Shown: positions 17,401 through 26,114 of the stretch, one piece after another
Numbering within the stretch: position 1 is the first letter of the stretch
Layout: the number at the start of each line of letters is the position of its first letter
Origin: Streptomyces finlayi
GTDB lineage: Bacteria; Actinomycetota; Actinomycetes; Streptomycetales; Streptomycetaceae
NCBI RefSeq assembly: GCF_014216315.1
Contig: NZ_CP045702.1
Span: forward strand, 7,254,001 to 7,318,000
DNA: 64,000 nt
Direction: 5' to 3'
Made by a program: the position numbers and the translations under genes
Notes under the pieces: generated by a model
What the model was told of the DNA's origin: nothing
Databases searched by the model: none
The model's input: the letters and a program-made list of their open reading frames with translations, nothing else

Positions 17401-18516
17401 TCAGTAGCGCAGCGCCGCCGCGATCCGGCCGTGCGAGGAGAGGGCGTCGTCGGCGAGGAAGACCACATCGGCGCCGCTGTCCAGGGCGGCCTCGACGAGT
17501 TCGTCGACGATGTCCTCGCGGACCTGGCCCGTCGTGTCCCGGGCGGCCGCGGGATCCACCGGCTTCAGATGCCCGTCGCTGACCTCGACCGTCCGCTGGA
17601 AGTGCTCCTCCACCGCGACCAGTCCGGCCCTGCCCTCCCGTACCGCGGCCCACACTTCGTCGAGGCCGCCGGCGAACGTGCGGCTGCCGCGCGCGGCGTC
17701 GAGTCTGGCCTCGATCTCCTCCACGGTGCGCTCGCGGTGGCTGTCGAGTGCCGGGCGCAGCTCCTTGAGGAGCTCGGCCGGTGTGCTGTCGGCGGGTGCG
17801 CCCTTGGTGACCCGGCCGACCGCGGACCTGGACGCCTCGCCCACCTCGTCCAGCAGGGAGAGCGCGGGAGCGAGCCCGACCAGATACAGCGGGCGGGGCT
17901 CGGTGGCCAGGAGGGTGCGCAGGTGCTCGTTCACGGTGCGCAGGAAGTGCCGGGTGTCCTCGTTGCTGAAGATGCTGGGCGTATCGCCGATCCGTTCCTC
18001 GCGTTGCGGGTTCGGCGGCTCGTGCGGAGCCGTCAGCGGAAGTCCGGGCCGCTTCTCCTGGTGTACCGCCTCCGTCGTCCCGCTCCAGAGCGTGGCGTGA
18101 TGGCCGGACACGGTCAGCGCCCAGAAGGGACGTGCCTGTGCCTTCGCAGCGACCAGGTTCCTGGTGAGGTAGGTGTCGCTGAGGACCACGCGCTGCGGTG
18201 CGGTGCGGGGTACCTGCCAGATCTGGTAGTCGTCGGCCGTGGCGAAGACGACGAGGGCGTCCAGGGCCCTGCGCGGGTCCACTTCGGCGACCGCGCGGTC
18301 CAACTGCTCCCTCACGGCGGTCCGGACCTCGCGCGTCACGTCCGGGTCCGCCTCCAGCCGGCTCGACGCCTCCGCCACCAGGTTGCGCAGCCGTACGGCG
18401 TCCTGCGCGTTGTCGGGCGCGCGGCGGTGGGTCGGCATCGTCAGGGACAGGGCCGGATAGGGCCTCGTCGCACGCAGGTCCTGCAGCAGGTCGGCGGTCA
18501 GGGCGTCCGTATCCAT
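17401..18516 (-). CDS. baeRF3-type protein (bacterial release-factor-like family)
   Basis: Protein of 371 residues resembling the bacterial archaeo-eukaryotic release-factor-like (baeRF) family, related to the fold of eRF1 and L7Ae proteins. Visible blocks are YPALSLTMPTHRRAPDN at the start, RVVLSDTYLTRNLVAA, RPLYLVGLAPALSLL in the middle, and VDELVEAALDSGADVVFLADDAL in the C-terminal L7Ae-like part. In databases such genes are often mislabelled as chemotaxis proteins. Known members are proposed to act on stressed ribosomes; that role is inferred here. It diverges from a DUF1269 membrane protein across an AT-rich 103-bp region. Confidence 0.65.
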   Translation of the reverse strand: MDTDALTADLLQDLRATRPYPALSLTMPTHRRAPDNAQDAVRLRNLVAEASSRLEADPDVTREVRTAVREQLDRAVAEVDPRRALDALVVFATADDYQIWQVPRTAPQRVVLSDTYLTRNLVAAKAQARPFWALTVSGHHATLWSGTTEAVHQEKRPGLPLTAPHEPPNPQREERIGDTPSIFSNEDTRHFLRTVNEHLRTLLATEPRPLYLVGLAPALSLLDEVGEASRSAVGRVTKGAPADSTPAELLKELRPALDSHRERTVEEIEARLDAARGSRTFAGGLDEVWAAVREGRAGLVAVEEHFQRTVEVSDGHLKPVDPAAARDTTGQVREDIVDELVEAALDSGADVVFLADDALSSHGRIAAALRY

Positions 18517-18619
18517 CGTTCCCTCCCGGGGGTCGTGGCAGATGCTTCAACGAGTCAATTCATATCGTTTGATCCTAATATGAGCGAATTGGCCGTTCGA
18601 TGCTTCGGAGGTAGCTGCG

Positions 18620-19114
18620 ATGTCCACGCTCACCGTGTGGAAGTTCCAGTCGGCGGACGCCGCGGAGAGTATCGAGACGACGCTGAAGTCGCTCCAGAAG
18701 GAAGGGCTCGGCAAGATCCTGGACGCCGCCGTCGTCAGCTGGCAGGCGGACCGGCCGAAGCCCAGGACGAAGCAGTTGCGCAACCTCGTCGGCGCCGGTG
18801 CGCTGAGCGGGACGTTCTGGGGCATGCTCTTCGGCCTCATCTTCCTCATGCCCCTGCTCGGCGCCGCCGTCGGTGCCGCGGCCGGCGCGCTGGGAGGCAA
18901 GCTCGCCGACATCGGCATCGACGACGACTTCATCGCCGAAGTGAAACAGCGGGTGACCCCGGGCACGTCAGCGCTGTTCCTGCTCACCAGGGACGAGGTG
19001 CCCGACCGGATCAGCGACTTGCTCCCCGGCGGCGGCGCCGAACTGCTGCACAGCAACCTGGACACCGAGCGCGAGGCCAGGCTCCGTGACATCTTCGGTG
19101 ACGACACGGAATGA
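18620..19114 (+). CDS. DUF1269 membrane-associated protein
   Basis: Protein of 164 residues. The N-terminal domain (TLTVWKFQSADAAESIETTLKSLQKEGLGKILDAAVVSW) resembles a small ferredoxin-like domain. A glycine/alanine-rich hydrophobic hairpin follows (about residues 58-98, GALSGTFWGMLFGLIFLMPLLG and GAAVGAAAGALGGKLAD), then a soluble IDDDFIAEVKQRVTPGTSALFLL. This is the DUF1269 layout, in which the hairpin may insert in the membrane. Function unknown. GGAGG precedes the ATG. It shares the divergent promoter region with the baeRF3 gene. Confidence 0.75.
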   Translation: MSTLTVWKFQSADAAESIETTLKSLQKEGLGKILDAAVVSWQADRPKPRTKQLRNLVGAGALSGTFWGMLFGLIFLMPLLGAAVGAAAGALGGKLADIGIDDDFIAEVKQRVTPGTSALFLLTRDEVPDRISDLLPGGGAELLHSNLDTEREARLRDIFGDDTE

Positions 19115-19202
19115 CCGCCGCCGAACGATCCGGACCCTGCTCACTCACTCCAGCTGAAGCCCCACCCCACCTCGGGCCGCCCTCGGCCCCACCCCCGCCC
19201 GG

Positions 19203-20555
19203 ATGAGCGCCGCCGACGCGGTGACCGACGCGCTGGGACAACTGCACAGCCGCTTCGCCGGCGTCCGCGAGGGCCTGCCCGCCGCGTACATCCCCCAGCT
19301 GGCCCGGGCCGACCCGGACGCCTTCGGGCTGGCTCTCGTCAGCATGGACGGCCATCGCTACAGCACCGGTGACGCGGACGTGCCCTTCACCCTGCAGTCC
19401 ATCTCCAAACCCTTCGTCTACGCCCTCGCGCTGTCGGTCCTCGGTCTGGACGAGGTGGGCCGCTGGGTGAACGCCGAACCCAGTGGGGAGGCGTTCAACG
19501 CCATCAGCCTGGAGCCTGCGACCGGCCGGCCCGACAACGCCATGGTCAACGCGGGCGCCATCGTGACGACCGCACTGATTCCGGGTACCCCGGACGAGGC
19601 GGCCTTCGAGCGCATCCTGCGGTTCCTCGGCCGGTTCGCCGGACGGGAGCTGGACGTGGACGAGGAGGTGTACGCCTCCGAGGCGGCGACCGGCGACCGG
19701 AACCGGGCCCTCGCCTATCTGATCCGCAGCGCGGGCCTCCTCCCCTTCGACCCGGTCGCGGCGGTGGAGACGTACTTCAGGCAGTGCGCGGTACGGGCCA
19801 CCGCCGTCGACCTCGCCACGATGGCGGCGACCCTCGCGCACGGCGGCGTCAACCCGGTCACCGGCGAGACCGTCGTCACGGCGGCCGTCGCGGCGCAGGT
19901 CCTCGCGGTGATGGCCACCTGCGGGATGTACAACGGTTCGGGGGACTGGCTGCTCCGCGTGGGACTCCCGGCCAAGAGCGGGGTGTCCGGCGGCCTGATC
20001 GCCGCCGGACCGGCGCGCTTCGGCCTGGCTGCGTACAGTCCGCCGCTGGACGCGACCGGCACCTCGGTGCGGGGGTACGGGGCGCTGGTCGCGCTCTCGC
20101 AGCGGTTCGGGCTCCACCTCATGAACAATCCGGCGCTGTCCGGATCGACCGTCACACTCGCCACCACCGCGGACGACCTGCCCACCGCACCTGCCGGGGG
20201 CCCCGAGCGCGCCCTGCGCGAACGGGTCGGCGTCGTCGCCGCGCAGGGCGCGCTCGACTTCACCGCCGCGGAACGGGTGCTGTTCGCCTTGGACGAGTCG
20301 GGGCCGGACCGGACCGGATCCGTGGTGCTCGATCTGCGCGAGGTGACCACCATCGACAGCGTGGCCCTCGCCATGCTGCACGCGGGTCTGGCCCGGCTGG
20401 CGCAGGACGGCCGCCGCGCGGCCGTGGTCGACCCGGCGGGCCGCCTCGGACCACTCGGTCCCACGCGGGAGCGCACCGGCCAGGAACTGCCGCGCTTCGC
20501 CTCCCGCGAGGAGGCCGTCGAAGAGTGCGCACGGGTCCTCGCGGAGGGCGACTGA
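19203..20555 (+). CDS. glsA: Glutaminase A with C-terminal STAS domain
   Basis: Protein of 450 residues. Residues 15-310 are glutaminase (serine beta-lactamase-like fold), hydrolysing glutamine to glutamate and ammonia. The catalytic S66 and K69 lie in QSISKPF, with PDNAMVNAGAI and SGVSGGLIAAGP following. Residues about 335-440 are a STAS domain (VVLDLREVTTIDSVALAMLHAGLARLAQDG), as in anti-sigma-factor antagonists; the serine of IDSVAL is the usual phosphorylation position. The fusion occurs in other bacteria and mammals use other appendages. STAS may allow regulation by partner binding or phosphorylation. It ends 28 nt from convergent endonuclease I. Confidence 0.92.
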   Translation: MSAADAVTDALGQLHSRFAGVREGLPAAYIPQLARADPDAFGLALVSMDGHRYSTGDADVPFTLQSISKPFVYALALSVLGLDEVGRWVNAEPSGEAFNAISLEPATGRPDNAMVNAGAIVTTALIPGTPDEAAFERILRFLGRFAGRELDVDEEVYASEAATGDRNRALAYLIRSAGLLPFDPVAAVETYFRQCAVRATAVDLATMAATLAHGGVNPVTGETVVTAAVAAQVLAVMATCGMYNGSGDWLLRVGLPAKSGVSGGLIAAGPARFGLAAYSPPLDATGTSVRGYGALVALSQRFGLHLMNNPALSGSTVTLATTADDLPTAPAGGPERALRERVGVVAAQGALDFTAAERVLFALDESGPDRTGSVVLDLREVTTIDSVALAMLHAGLARLAQDGRRAAVVDPAGRLGPLGPTRERTGQELPRFASREEAVEECARVLAEGD

Positions 20556-20583
20556 GCGGCCGCGGTGAGCCTGCGGACTGCCG

Positions 20584-21411
20584 CTACCAGATGGCCTCGA
20601 CCCACTCGGGGTGGTCTATGAACGGGTTCCGGTTGTGCTGGTACCGGTCGAAGACGACGTCGTTGCGGCGCTGCTCGAAACTGTCAGGCGGGTCTTCCTG
20701 GTTCCACTGCTTCAGCACGGAGAGCCTGCCGATGTACGGGGCCGAGCCGTTGTCCACGCTCTCGTTCGGTTCGAGGTCGGAGAAGGAGTCGTCGCCCTCG
20801 TAGCGCACCGCCATGTAGAGGATCATGCGGGCGACATCGCCCTTGACGGCGTCACGCGGCTCGAAGGAGTCGCTGTCGGTGTAGTTGCCCGGCGCCTCGC
20901 CGAGTTGGCTTCCACCGTTGTCGAAGTCCTTGTTGCCGCGCGTGGAGTTGACCGAGACGTCCTCGGGGCGCAGATGGTGGATGTCGGTGCCGGGGCCGGT
21001 CGCGGTGCCGAAGTCACCGTGCGACTTGGCCCAGACATGCTCACGGTTCCACTGGTCGGAGTCACCGCCGTTCTCGCTCTTCGCCTGCGAGCGGCCGGTG
21101 TAGAGCAGGATCACCTTCGAGGAGTCGGTGGGGTCCTCGTCGGTGTCCTTGAGCGCGTCCCACACCTGGCTGTAGCTGAGCCTGGTCTGGTCGCTGATGA
21201 TGGTGTGCAGCGCGGACTCGAGCGCGGGGCCGGTCTTGCCGAGCGCGTCCTGGTAGTAGGTGTCGTCGAGGGCGGCGGAAGCCGTTGAGGGCGTCGAGGC
21301 CGCTGAGGCCGTTGAGGCCTGAGGTGCGGCGGCCGCGGTGCCGGTGAGCACCGCGACGGTGGCTATGGCGGCCAGCAGCGGACGCGCGTAGACGCGGGGG
21401 CGAACGGACAT
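20584..21411 (-). CDS. Secreted endonuclease I family nuclease (HNH/beta-beta-alpha metal)
   Basis: About 275 residues. The Sec signal peptide (RPLLAAIATVAVLTGTAAAA, cleaved near 30) is followed by a low-complexity Ala/Ser/Thr linker (STASAASTPSTASAAL). The endonuclease I domain has WNREHVWAKSHG, holding the catalytic His, and DIHHLRPEDVSVNSTRGNKDF, the metal-binding part. It degrades extracellular DNA and RNA non-specifically, for nutrient recovery or programmed cell death of the mycelium. GGAGAGGACACC precedes ATG 21411. Length and motifs are complete. Confidence 0.9.
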   Translation of the reverse strand: MSVRPRVYARPLLAAIATVAVLTGTAAAAPQASTASAASTPSTASAALDDTYYQDALGKTGPALESALHTIISDQTRLSYSQVWDALKDTDEDPTDSSKVILLYTGRSQAKSENGGDSDQWNREHVWAKSHGDFGTATGPGTDIHHLRPEDVSVNSTRGNKDFDNGGSQLGEAPGNYTDSDSFEPRDAVKGDVARMILYMAVRYEGDDSFSDLEPNESVDNGSAPYIGRLSVLKQWNQEDPPDSFEQRRNDVVFDRYQHNRNPFIDHPEWVEAIW

Positions 21412-21699
21412 GTGGGGTGTCCTCTCCGGAAACGGGGCACCGCGGATCCGCTTCTGTGGGGTGCGGTCGCGGTGGTCGTGCGAAGGCTTTTCAGGCGGGA
21501 GCCTCCCACACGCACGGTGACCGAGGTGTGAACGCTGCGTACCTATCATGTGCAGGTCAAGTGGTCTTCGTCGTGTGGCACCTCGGCGGGCCCCGTGTAG
21601 CCTTGCGGGCTTCGTGGGTCCCGGAGGGGCGGGTTCGGTGGCTTCGGATGCGGGGACGCGCGTGCGGCGTGAGAATTGCGGCAAGGACGAGGAGGCGGC

Positions 21700-21912
21700 A
21701 TGAGCGAAGATCCCGAATCCATCACCGTGACCGTGCCGGAGGTCCAGGGGGTGACTCCCGACCGTCTGCTGCATACCGGCGGTAGCGACGATCCGAGTGC
21801 CGAGGACCTGGTCCTCGCCTCCGGGCGGGACCTGACGCCCGAGAATCTGAAGTGGGCGCGAGGCAGGATCGCCGCGGAGGGGCGGTCGGCGATCGACAAG
21901 CGGCTTCCGTAG
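21700..21912 (+). CDS. Small acidic hypothetical protein
   Basis: Predicted 70-residue protein starting at ATG 21700 with an excellent AGGAGGC site. The sequence SITVTVPEVQGVTPDRLLHTG and SGRDLTPENLKWARGRIAAEG has a balanced composition and a helix-rich C-terminus. I recognise no domain. A strong terminator follows immediately, so it is probably an independent short transcript. It is credible as a gene because of the ribosome site, codon bias and terminator. Confidence 0.55.
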   Translation: MSEDPESITVTVPEVQGVTPDRLLHTGGSDDPSAEDLVLASGRDLTPENLKWARGRIAAEGRSAIDKRLP

Positions 21913-21922
21913 ACGGCGTCCG

Positions 21923-21958
21923 GCGGGGTCCGGCAGGCGTACGCGTGCCGGACCCCGC
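21923..21958 (+). terminator. Intrinsic terminator-like hairpin
   Basis: GCGGGGTCCGGCA (21923-21935) pairs perfectly with TGCCGGACCCCGC (21946-21958) around a 10-nt loop, 11 nt after the stop of the small gene. No T-tract follows. Confidence 0.75.
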
Positions 21959-22029
21959 TGGCGGAGCCGTCGCCATGGGCGGGGAGTGTGTGGGGTGCTC
22001 CCCTCTCCCTCGGTTAGCCTGAGTGCAAT

Positions 22030-23187
22030 ATGAATCGTTTGACGACGTCACAGGGCGGATTCGACCTCGCCCGCTTCCCCGAGAGCCCCCGCGACCCCTT
22101 CCGCGCGTGGGACGCCGCCGATGAGTACCTGCTGCGGCAGCTGGAGGGGATCGATGACGCCGCACCGGTCGACCTGTCCGGCACCGTCGTGGTGGTGGGC
22201 GACCGCTGGGGAGCCCTCACCACCGTGCTCGCGGAGCACGCGCCCGTGCAGATCACCGACTCCCACCTCGCGCAGCGGGCCACCCTGGCGAACCTCGACA
22301 GGAACGGAGCCGACGCGGGCTCCGTACGGCTCCTGTCGGCCCTCGACGCCCCTCCGGAGCGGATCGACGTCCTGCTGGTGCGGGTGCCCAAGAGCCTCGC
22401 GCTCCTGGAGGACCAGCTGCACCGTCTGGCGTCCGCCGTTCACGCAGGCACCGTCGTCATGGCGACCGGCATGGTCAAGGAGATCCACACCTCCACGCTG
22501 AAGCTCTTCGAGCGGATCATCGGCCCCACCCGCACCTCTCTGGCGGTGAAGAAGGCCCGGCTGATCTTCTGCACCCCGGACCCGGAACTGGCCCGTACCC
22601 CCAGCCCCTGGCCGCTCCGCTACGACCTCCCCGGCGACGTCGGCATCGCCTCGGGCCGTACCGTCACCAACCACGCCGGCATCTTCTGTGCCGAGCGGCT
22701 CGACATCGGCACCCGCTTCCTTCTGAACCACCTCCCCAAGCGGACCGGCCCCGACCGGGTCGTCGACCTGGGCTGCGGAAACGGCGTACTCGGAACCGCG
22801 GCCGCACTGGCCAACCCCGAGGCCGTGGTCACCTTCGCCGACGAGTCGTACCTGGCGGTCGCCTCCGCCGAAGCGACCTTCCGGGAGAACCTCGGCCCGG
22901 ACGCCGAGGCGGCCTTCGTCGTCGGCGACGGGCTGACCGATGTCGAGCGGGGGAGTGCGGACCTGGTCCTCAACAACCCGCCGTTCCACTCCCATCAGGC
23001 GACCACGGACGCCACCGCCCGGAACATGTTCGTCGGAGCGCGCACCGCGCTGCGGCAGGGCGGCGAGCTGTGGGTCGTCGGCAACCGGCACCTCAGCTAC
23101 CACGTCCTGCTGCGCCGGATCTTCGGCAACTGCACCACCATCGCGGGGGACCCGAAGTTCGTCGTCCTGCGCGCCGTCAAGCGCTGA
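22030..23187 (+). CDS. RlmG/RsmC-like class I rRNA guanine methyltransferase
   Basis: Protein of 385 residues with two related halves. Residues 1-190 are a degenerate Rossmann-like domain (VVVVGDRWGALTTVLAEHAP) used for RNA recognition in this family. Residues 195-385 are the catalytic domain, with SAM motif I VVDLGCGNGVLGTAAAL and motif IV LNNPPFHSH, the NPPF signature of N2-guanine and N6-adenine methyltransferases. This architecture matches RlmG (23S G1835) and RsmC (16S G1207). Which base is modified cannot be decided. No clear Shine-Dalgarno sequence is visible. The gene ends 110 nt before the acyl-CoA dehydrogenase. Confidence 0.8.
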   Translation: MNRLTTSQGGFDLARFPESPRDPFRAWDAADEYLLRQLEGIDDAAPVDLSGTVVVVGDRWGALTTVLAEHAPVQITDSHLAQRATLANLDRNGADAGSVRLLSALDAPPERIDVLLVRVPKSLALLEDQLHRLASAVHAGTVVMATGMVKEIHTSTLKLFERIIGPTRTSLAVKKARLIFCTPDPELARTPSPWPLRYDLPGDVGIASGRTVTNHAGIFCAERLDIGTRFLLNHLPKRTGPDRVVDLGCGNGVLGTAAALANPEAVVTFADESYLAVASAEATFRENLGPDAEAAFVVGDGLTDVERGSADLVLNNPPFHSHQATTDATARNMFVGARTALRQGGELWVVGNRHLSYHVLLRRIFGNCTTIAGDPKFVVLRAVKR

Positions 23188-23229
23188 CGGCCTTCGGGGT
23201 CCATGAGCTCCACGGCCCTTCCGGATTCT

Positions 23230-23243
23230 TGCAACACGTTCTA
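23230..23243. promoter_or_regulatory. KstR-type operator box upstream of an acyl-CoA dehydrogenase
   Basis: TGCAACACGTTCTA fits the KstR consensus TnnAACnnGTTnnA at all eight fixed positions. It lies 53 bp before the acyl-CoA dehydrogenase start. The box at 47808 has the same outer bases, TGCAAC and GTTCTA. KstR is the TetR-family repressor of sterol catabolism in actinobacteria. No kstR gene is in the window. Confidence 0.6.
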
Positions 23244-23296
23244 CTGTGTGCGCCGCCGCACACGGGCGACGCGACCGCGAGACATCTGGAGGGGCC

Positions 23297-24475
23297 GTGC
23301 ACCTCGAATACACGCCTGATCAGCAGCGGTTGCGCACCGAGCTGCGCAGCTACTTCGCCGCGCTGGTGCCCGACGACGCGTACGCGCGGTATGCCGAGCC
23401 CGCCGCCCAGAAACGCTTCTACCGCGAGACGGTCCGGCGCCTCGGCCGCGACGGCTGGCTCGGCGTAGGCTGGCCGGAGGAGTTCGGCGGACGCGGGCTC
23501 TCCCCGGTCGAGCAGTTCATCTTCTTCGACGAGGCCGCCCAGGCCGGGGTACCCCTGCCGCTGATGGCGCTCAACACCGTCGGTCCCACGATCATGCAGT
23601 TCGGCACCGAGGAACAGAAGGCGGACTTCCTGCCGAAGATCCTCGCGGGCGAGATCGACTTCGCGATCGGCTACAGCGAACCCGACGCGGGTACCGACCT
23701 GGCGGCTCTCAAGACGCGGGCCGTGCGCGACGGCGACGAGTACGTCGTCGATGGCCAGAAGATCTGGACCACCAACGGCGACACGGCCGACTGGGTCTGG
23801 CTCGCCGCGCGCACCGACCCGCACGCCCCGCCCCACAAGGGCATCACCATGCTCCTGGTGCCGACGAGCGCCCCCGGCTACTCCTGCACGCTGATCAACA
23901 CCCTGGCCTCGCACGACACCACCGCCAGCTACTACGAGAACATCCGGGTCCCCGTCTCCCACCGCGTCGGCGAGGAGAACAAGGGCTGGCGGCTCATCAC
24001 CAACCAGCTCAACCACGAACGCGTGACCCTCGCCGCCCACGGCACCATGGCCGTGCGCGCACTCCACAACGTCCAGCACTGGGCCGCCGAGACGAAGCTG
24101 ACGGACGGCCGCCGGGTCATCGACCTCGGCTGGGTCCGCGCCCGGCTGGCCCGCACACACACCCGCCTCGACGCCATGAAACTTCTCAACCGGCAGATGG
24201 TCTCGGCACTCCAGCACTCCACCCTCACCCCGCACGACGCGTCGGCCGTCAAGGTCTACGGCTCCGAGGCCCGCCGTGACGCCTACGCCTGGCTGATGGA
24301 GATCGTCGGCTCCGCGGGCCCGCTCAAGGAGGGCTCGGCGGGCGCGGTCCTGCACGGAGAACTCGAACGCGGCTACCGGTCGGCCGTCATCTTCACCTTC
24401 GGCGGCGGCAACAACGAGATCCAGCGGGAGATCATCTCCTGGATCGGCCTGGGGATGCCACGGGTCAGGCGCTGA
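23297..24475 (+). CDS. Acyl-CoA dehydrogenase (FadE family), possible KstR regulon member
   Basis: Flavoenzyme of 392 residues introducing an alpha-beta double bond into an acyl-CoA. Visible are WPEEFGGRGLSPVEQ (N-terminal domain), FAIGYSEPDAGTDLAALKTRA (FAD/substrate region of the middle domain), WTTNGDTADW, and the C-terminal helical domain with KVYGSEARRDAYAWLMEIVG and the FAD-dimer segment. It resembles actinobacterial FadE proteins that work on sterol or other large CoA esters, some of which form heterotetramers; no partner is adjacent. GTG 23297 follows GGAGG. The operator box at 23230 supports sterol-type regulation; the substrate is inferred. Confidence 0.85.
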   Translation: MHLEYTPDQQRLRTELRSYFAALVPDDAYARYAEPAAQKRFYRETVRRLGRDGWLGVGWPEEFGGRGLSPVEQFIFFDEAAQAGVPLPLMALNTVGPTIMQFGTEEQKADFLPKILAGEIDFAIGYSEPDAGTDLAALKTRAVRDGDEYVVDGQKIWTTNGDTADWVWLAARTDPHAPPHKGITMLLVPTSAPGYSCTLINTLASHDTTASYYENIRVPVSHRVGEENKGWRLITNQLNHERVTLAAHGTMAVRALHNVQHWAAETKLTDGRRVIDLGWVRARLARTHTRLDAMKLLNRQMVSALQHSTLTPHDASAVKVYGSEARRDAYAWLMEIVGSAGPLKEGSAGAVLHGELERGYRSAVIFTFGGGNNEIQREIISWIGLGMPRVRR

Positions 24476-24547
24476 GGTGCGACCGGCCACCGTTGAGGGC
24501 TGTTGTCACCCGCCGGGGGCGGCGGGCACCAGGATTCCCGGGCGTCG

Positions 24548-25100
24548 TCACCGGCCGGCCGCACCGTCGTCCACCGGATCCAGTGCCTCCGGCAGGGCCT
24601 GCGTCTCCGCGGCCCCAGGGGCGGAGGAGGGCTTGCGGCGTCGGCTCAGGCGGGTGGCGACGGGTTCGGTGTAGCGGGCGGTGAGCGGTCCGATGATGAC
24701 GAGGACCAGTACGTAGGCGGTGGCCAGCGGGCCGAGAGCGGGCTCGATGCCCGCGGTGACGGCGAGGCCTGCGATGACGATGGAGAACTCGCCCCGCGCG
24801 ACCAGGGTTTTGCCCGCCCGCCAGCGGCCCTTGGCGGAGATACCTTCGGCGACCTCTCCCGACAGGGCGATGCCGACGAGGAACGCGCCGACGGCGGCGG
24901 AGACCTGGAGCTGCTGGGCGAGACCGGCGACCAGAAGGGTCAGGCCGAGCACGACGATCAGGAGCTTCTCGGGGTCGTCGCTGGAGACGAAACGGGAGAT
25001 GATCCCGGCCGAAACGGACGGCGAGGAACAGGACGAGACCCGCGACTCCGAGGGCGATGGCCGGGGTGGCGCTGCCCGCCGCAAGACTCACCGGTTCACT
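24548..25100 (-). pseudogene. Decayed cation/proton antiporter (CPA2, KefB-like) remnant
   Basis: Two minus-strand frames carry one protein: PAIALGVAGLVLFLAVRFGR ends near 25008, and the next frame continues ISRFVSSDDPEKLLIVVLGLTLL..., so one base is extra at about 25003-25008. The N-terminal membrane half is missing. Between ALSGEVAEG and GRWRAGKTLVARGEF, the family normally has about 60 residues holding two membrane helices; here they are joined in frame, so an internal deletion is likely. The last helices and a cytoplasmic tail (RLSRRRKPSSAP) remain. It cannot transport ions. The intact gene presumably exchanged Na+ or K+ for protons. Confidence 0.8.
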
Positions 25101-25199
25101 ACGGACGGGTGTCGATGGGCCGGACGCCGTGATTCCGGCTCCCGGGTTCGCGCGAAGCGCCGTACCATGGCCGTTCCGCCGAGCGGAAGGTGCCAGCAG

Positions 25200-26087
25200 A
25201 TGAAGGACACGGATCCGGGGCTCTTCGGTCCCGAATCGGTCACCTGGCAGATGCATGGCGACCCCATGATGTGGATCGCCGGAGTACGCGCACTCTACCT
25301 CCAGGCACTGCATCCGCGCGCCGTGCGCGGAGTCATCCAGAACTCCGACTTCCGCCATGACGCCTGGGGCCGGCTCATGCGCACGGCGAGCTTCGTCGGC
25401 ACCATCACCTACGGCACCACGGAGGCCGCCGAGCAGGCCGGCGCCCGGGTCCGCAGGATTCACCGCCTGCTCAAGGCGAAGGACCCGGCGACCGGGGAGA
25501 TCTACGGCGTCGACGAGCCCGGACTGCTCCTGTGGGTGCACTGCGCCGAAGTTGACTCCTACGTCCAGGTCCAGCGCCGGTCGGGCTTCCCCCTCACCGA
25601 CGCCCAGGCCGACCGTTACGTCGCCGAACACCGGCAGAGCGCGCGCCTGGTCGGGCTCGACCCCGCCGACGTCCCCGCCACCACCGCGCAGCTCGCCGCC
25701 TACTTCGAACGGGTGGGGCCCGAACTCGCCGCCGGAGCCGAGGCCGCCGAAGTCGACGACTTCCTGCGCAGCCCGCCGGTCCACGCCCTGCTGGTCCCGG
25801 CGCGCGCCCTGCTCTGGCGACGCGTGGCAGCACTCGCCTACCAGTCGCTGCCTCCGTACGCCCACGCGCTGTACGGCAGACCGGCACCCTCCCCGCACAC
25901 GGTCGACCGCCGTCTGCGGGCCACCGGAGCGGTGCTGCGCGGCGTTCCCGCGCGGCTGCGCTGGCAACTGCCGCCCCAGCACATTCTGAAGGCCATGGAC
26001 CGGCTCGGTCCCGGCAGCCGCCCCGCCCCGCACAATCTCCGCAGACAGCCCGCCATACTGGACGGGCCGGGGAGGGCGCAGGGGTAG
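25200..26087 (+). CDS. MpaB/rubber-oxygenase-like (DUF2236) protein
   Basis: Protein of 295 residues. FGPESVTWQMHGDPMMWIAGVRALYLQALHPRAVRGV and LLLWVHCAEVDSYVQV match the ER-bound oxygenase MpaB / latex-clearing protein Lcp catalytic family, in which a haem b iron is held by His. A conserved Lys/Thr and Arg region (FRHDAWGRLMRTASFV) follows. The biochemistry of most bacterial members is unknown; oxidative cleavage of an alkene or isoprenoid chain is the family precedent. GGAAGGTG is 9-15 nt before ATG 25200. It follows the antiporter remnant and precedes the kinase by 27 nt. Confidence 0.82.
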   Translation: MKDTDPGLFGPESVTWQMHGDPMMWIAGVRALYLQALHPRAVRGVIQNSDFRHDAWGRLMRTASFVGTITYGTTEAAEQAGARVRRIHRLLKAKDPATGEIYGVDEPGLLLWVHCAEVDSYVQVQRRSGFPLTDAQADRYVAEHRQSARLVGLDPADVPATTAQLAAYFERVGPELAAGAEAAEVDDFLRSPPVHALLVPARALLWRRVAALAYQSLPPYAHALYGRPAPSPHTVDRRLRATGAVLRGVPARLRWQLPPQHILKAMDRLGPGSRPAPHNLRRQPAILDGPGRAQG

Positions 26088-26114
26088 GCGAAGCGACGGG
26101 GGCGACAGCACACG

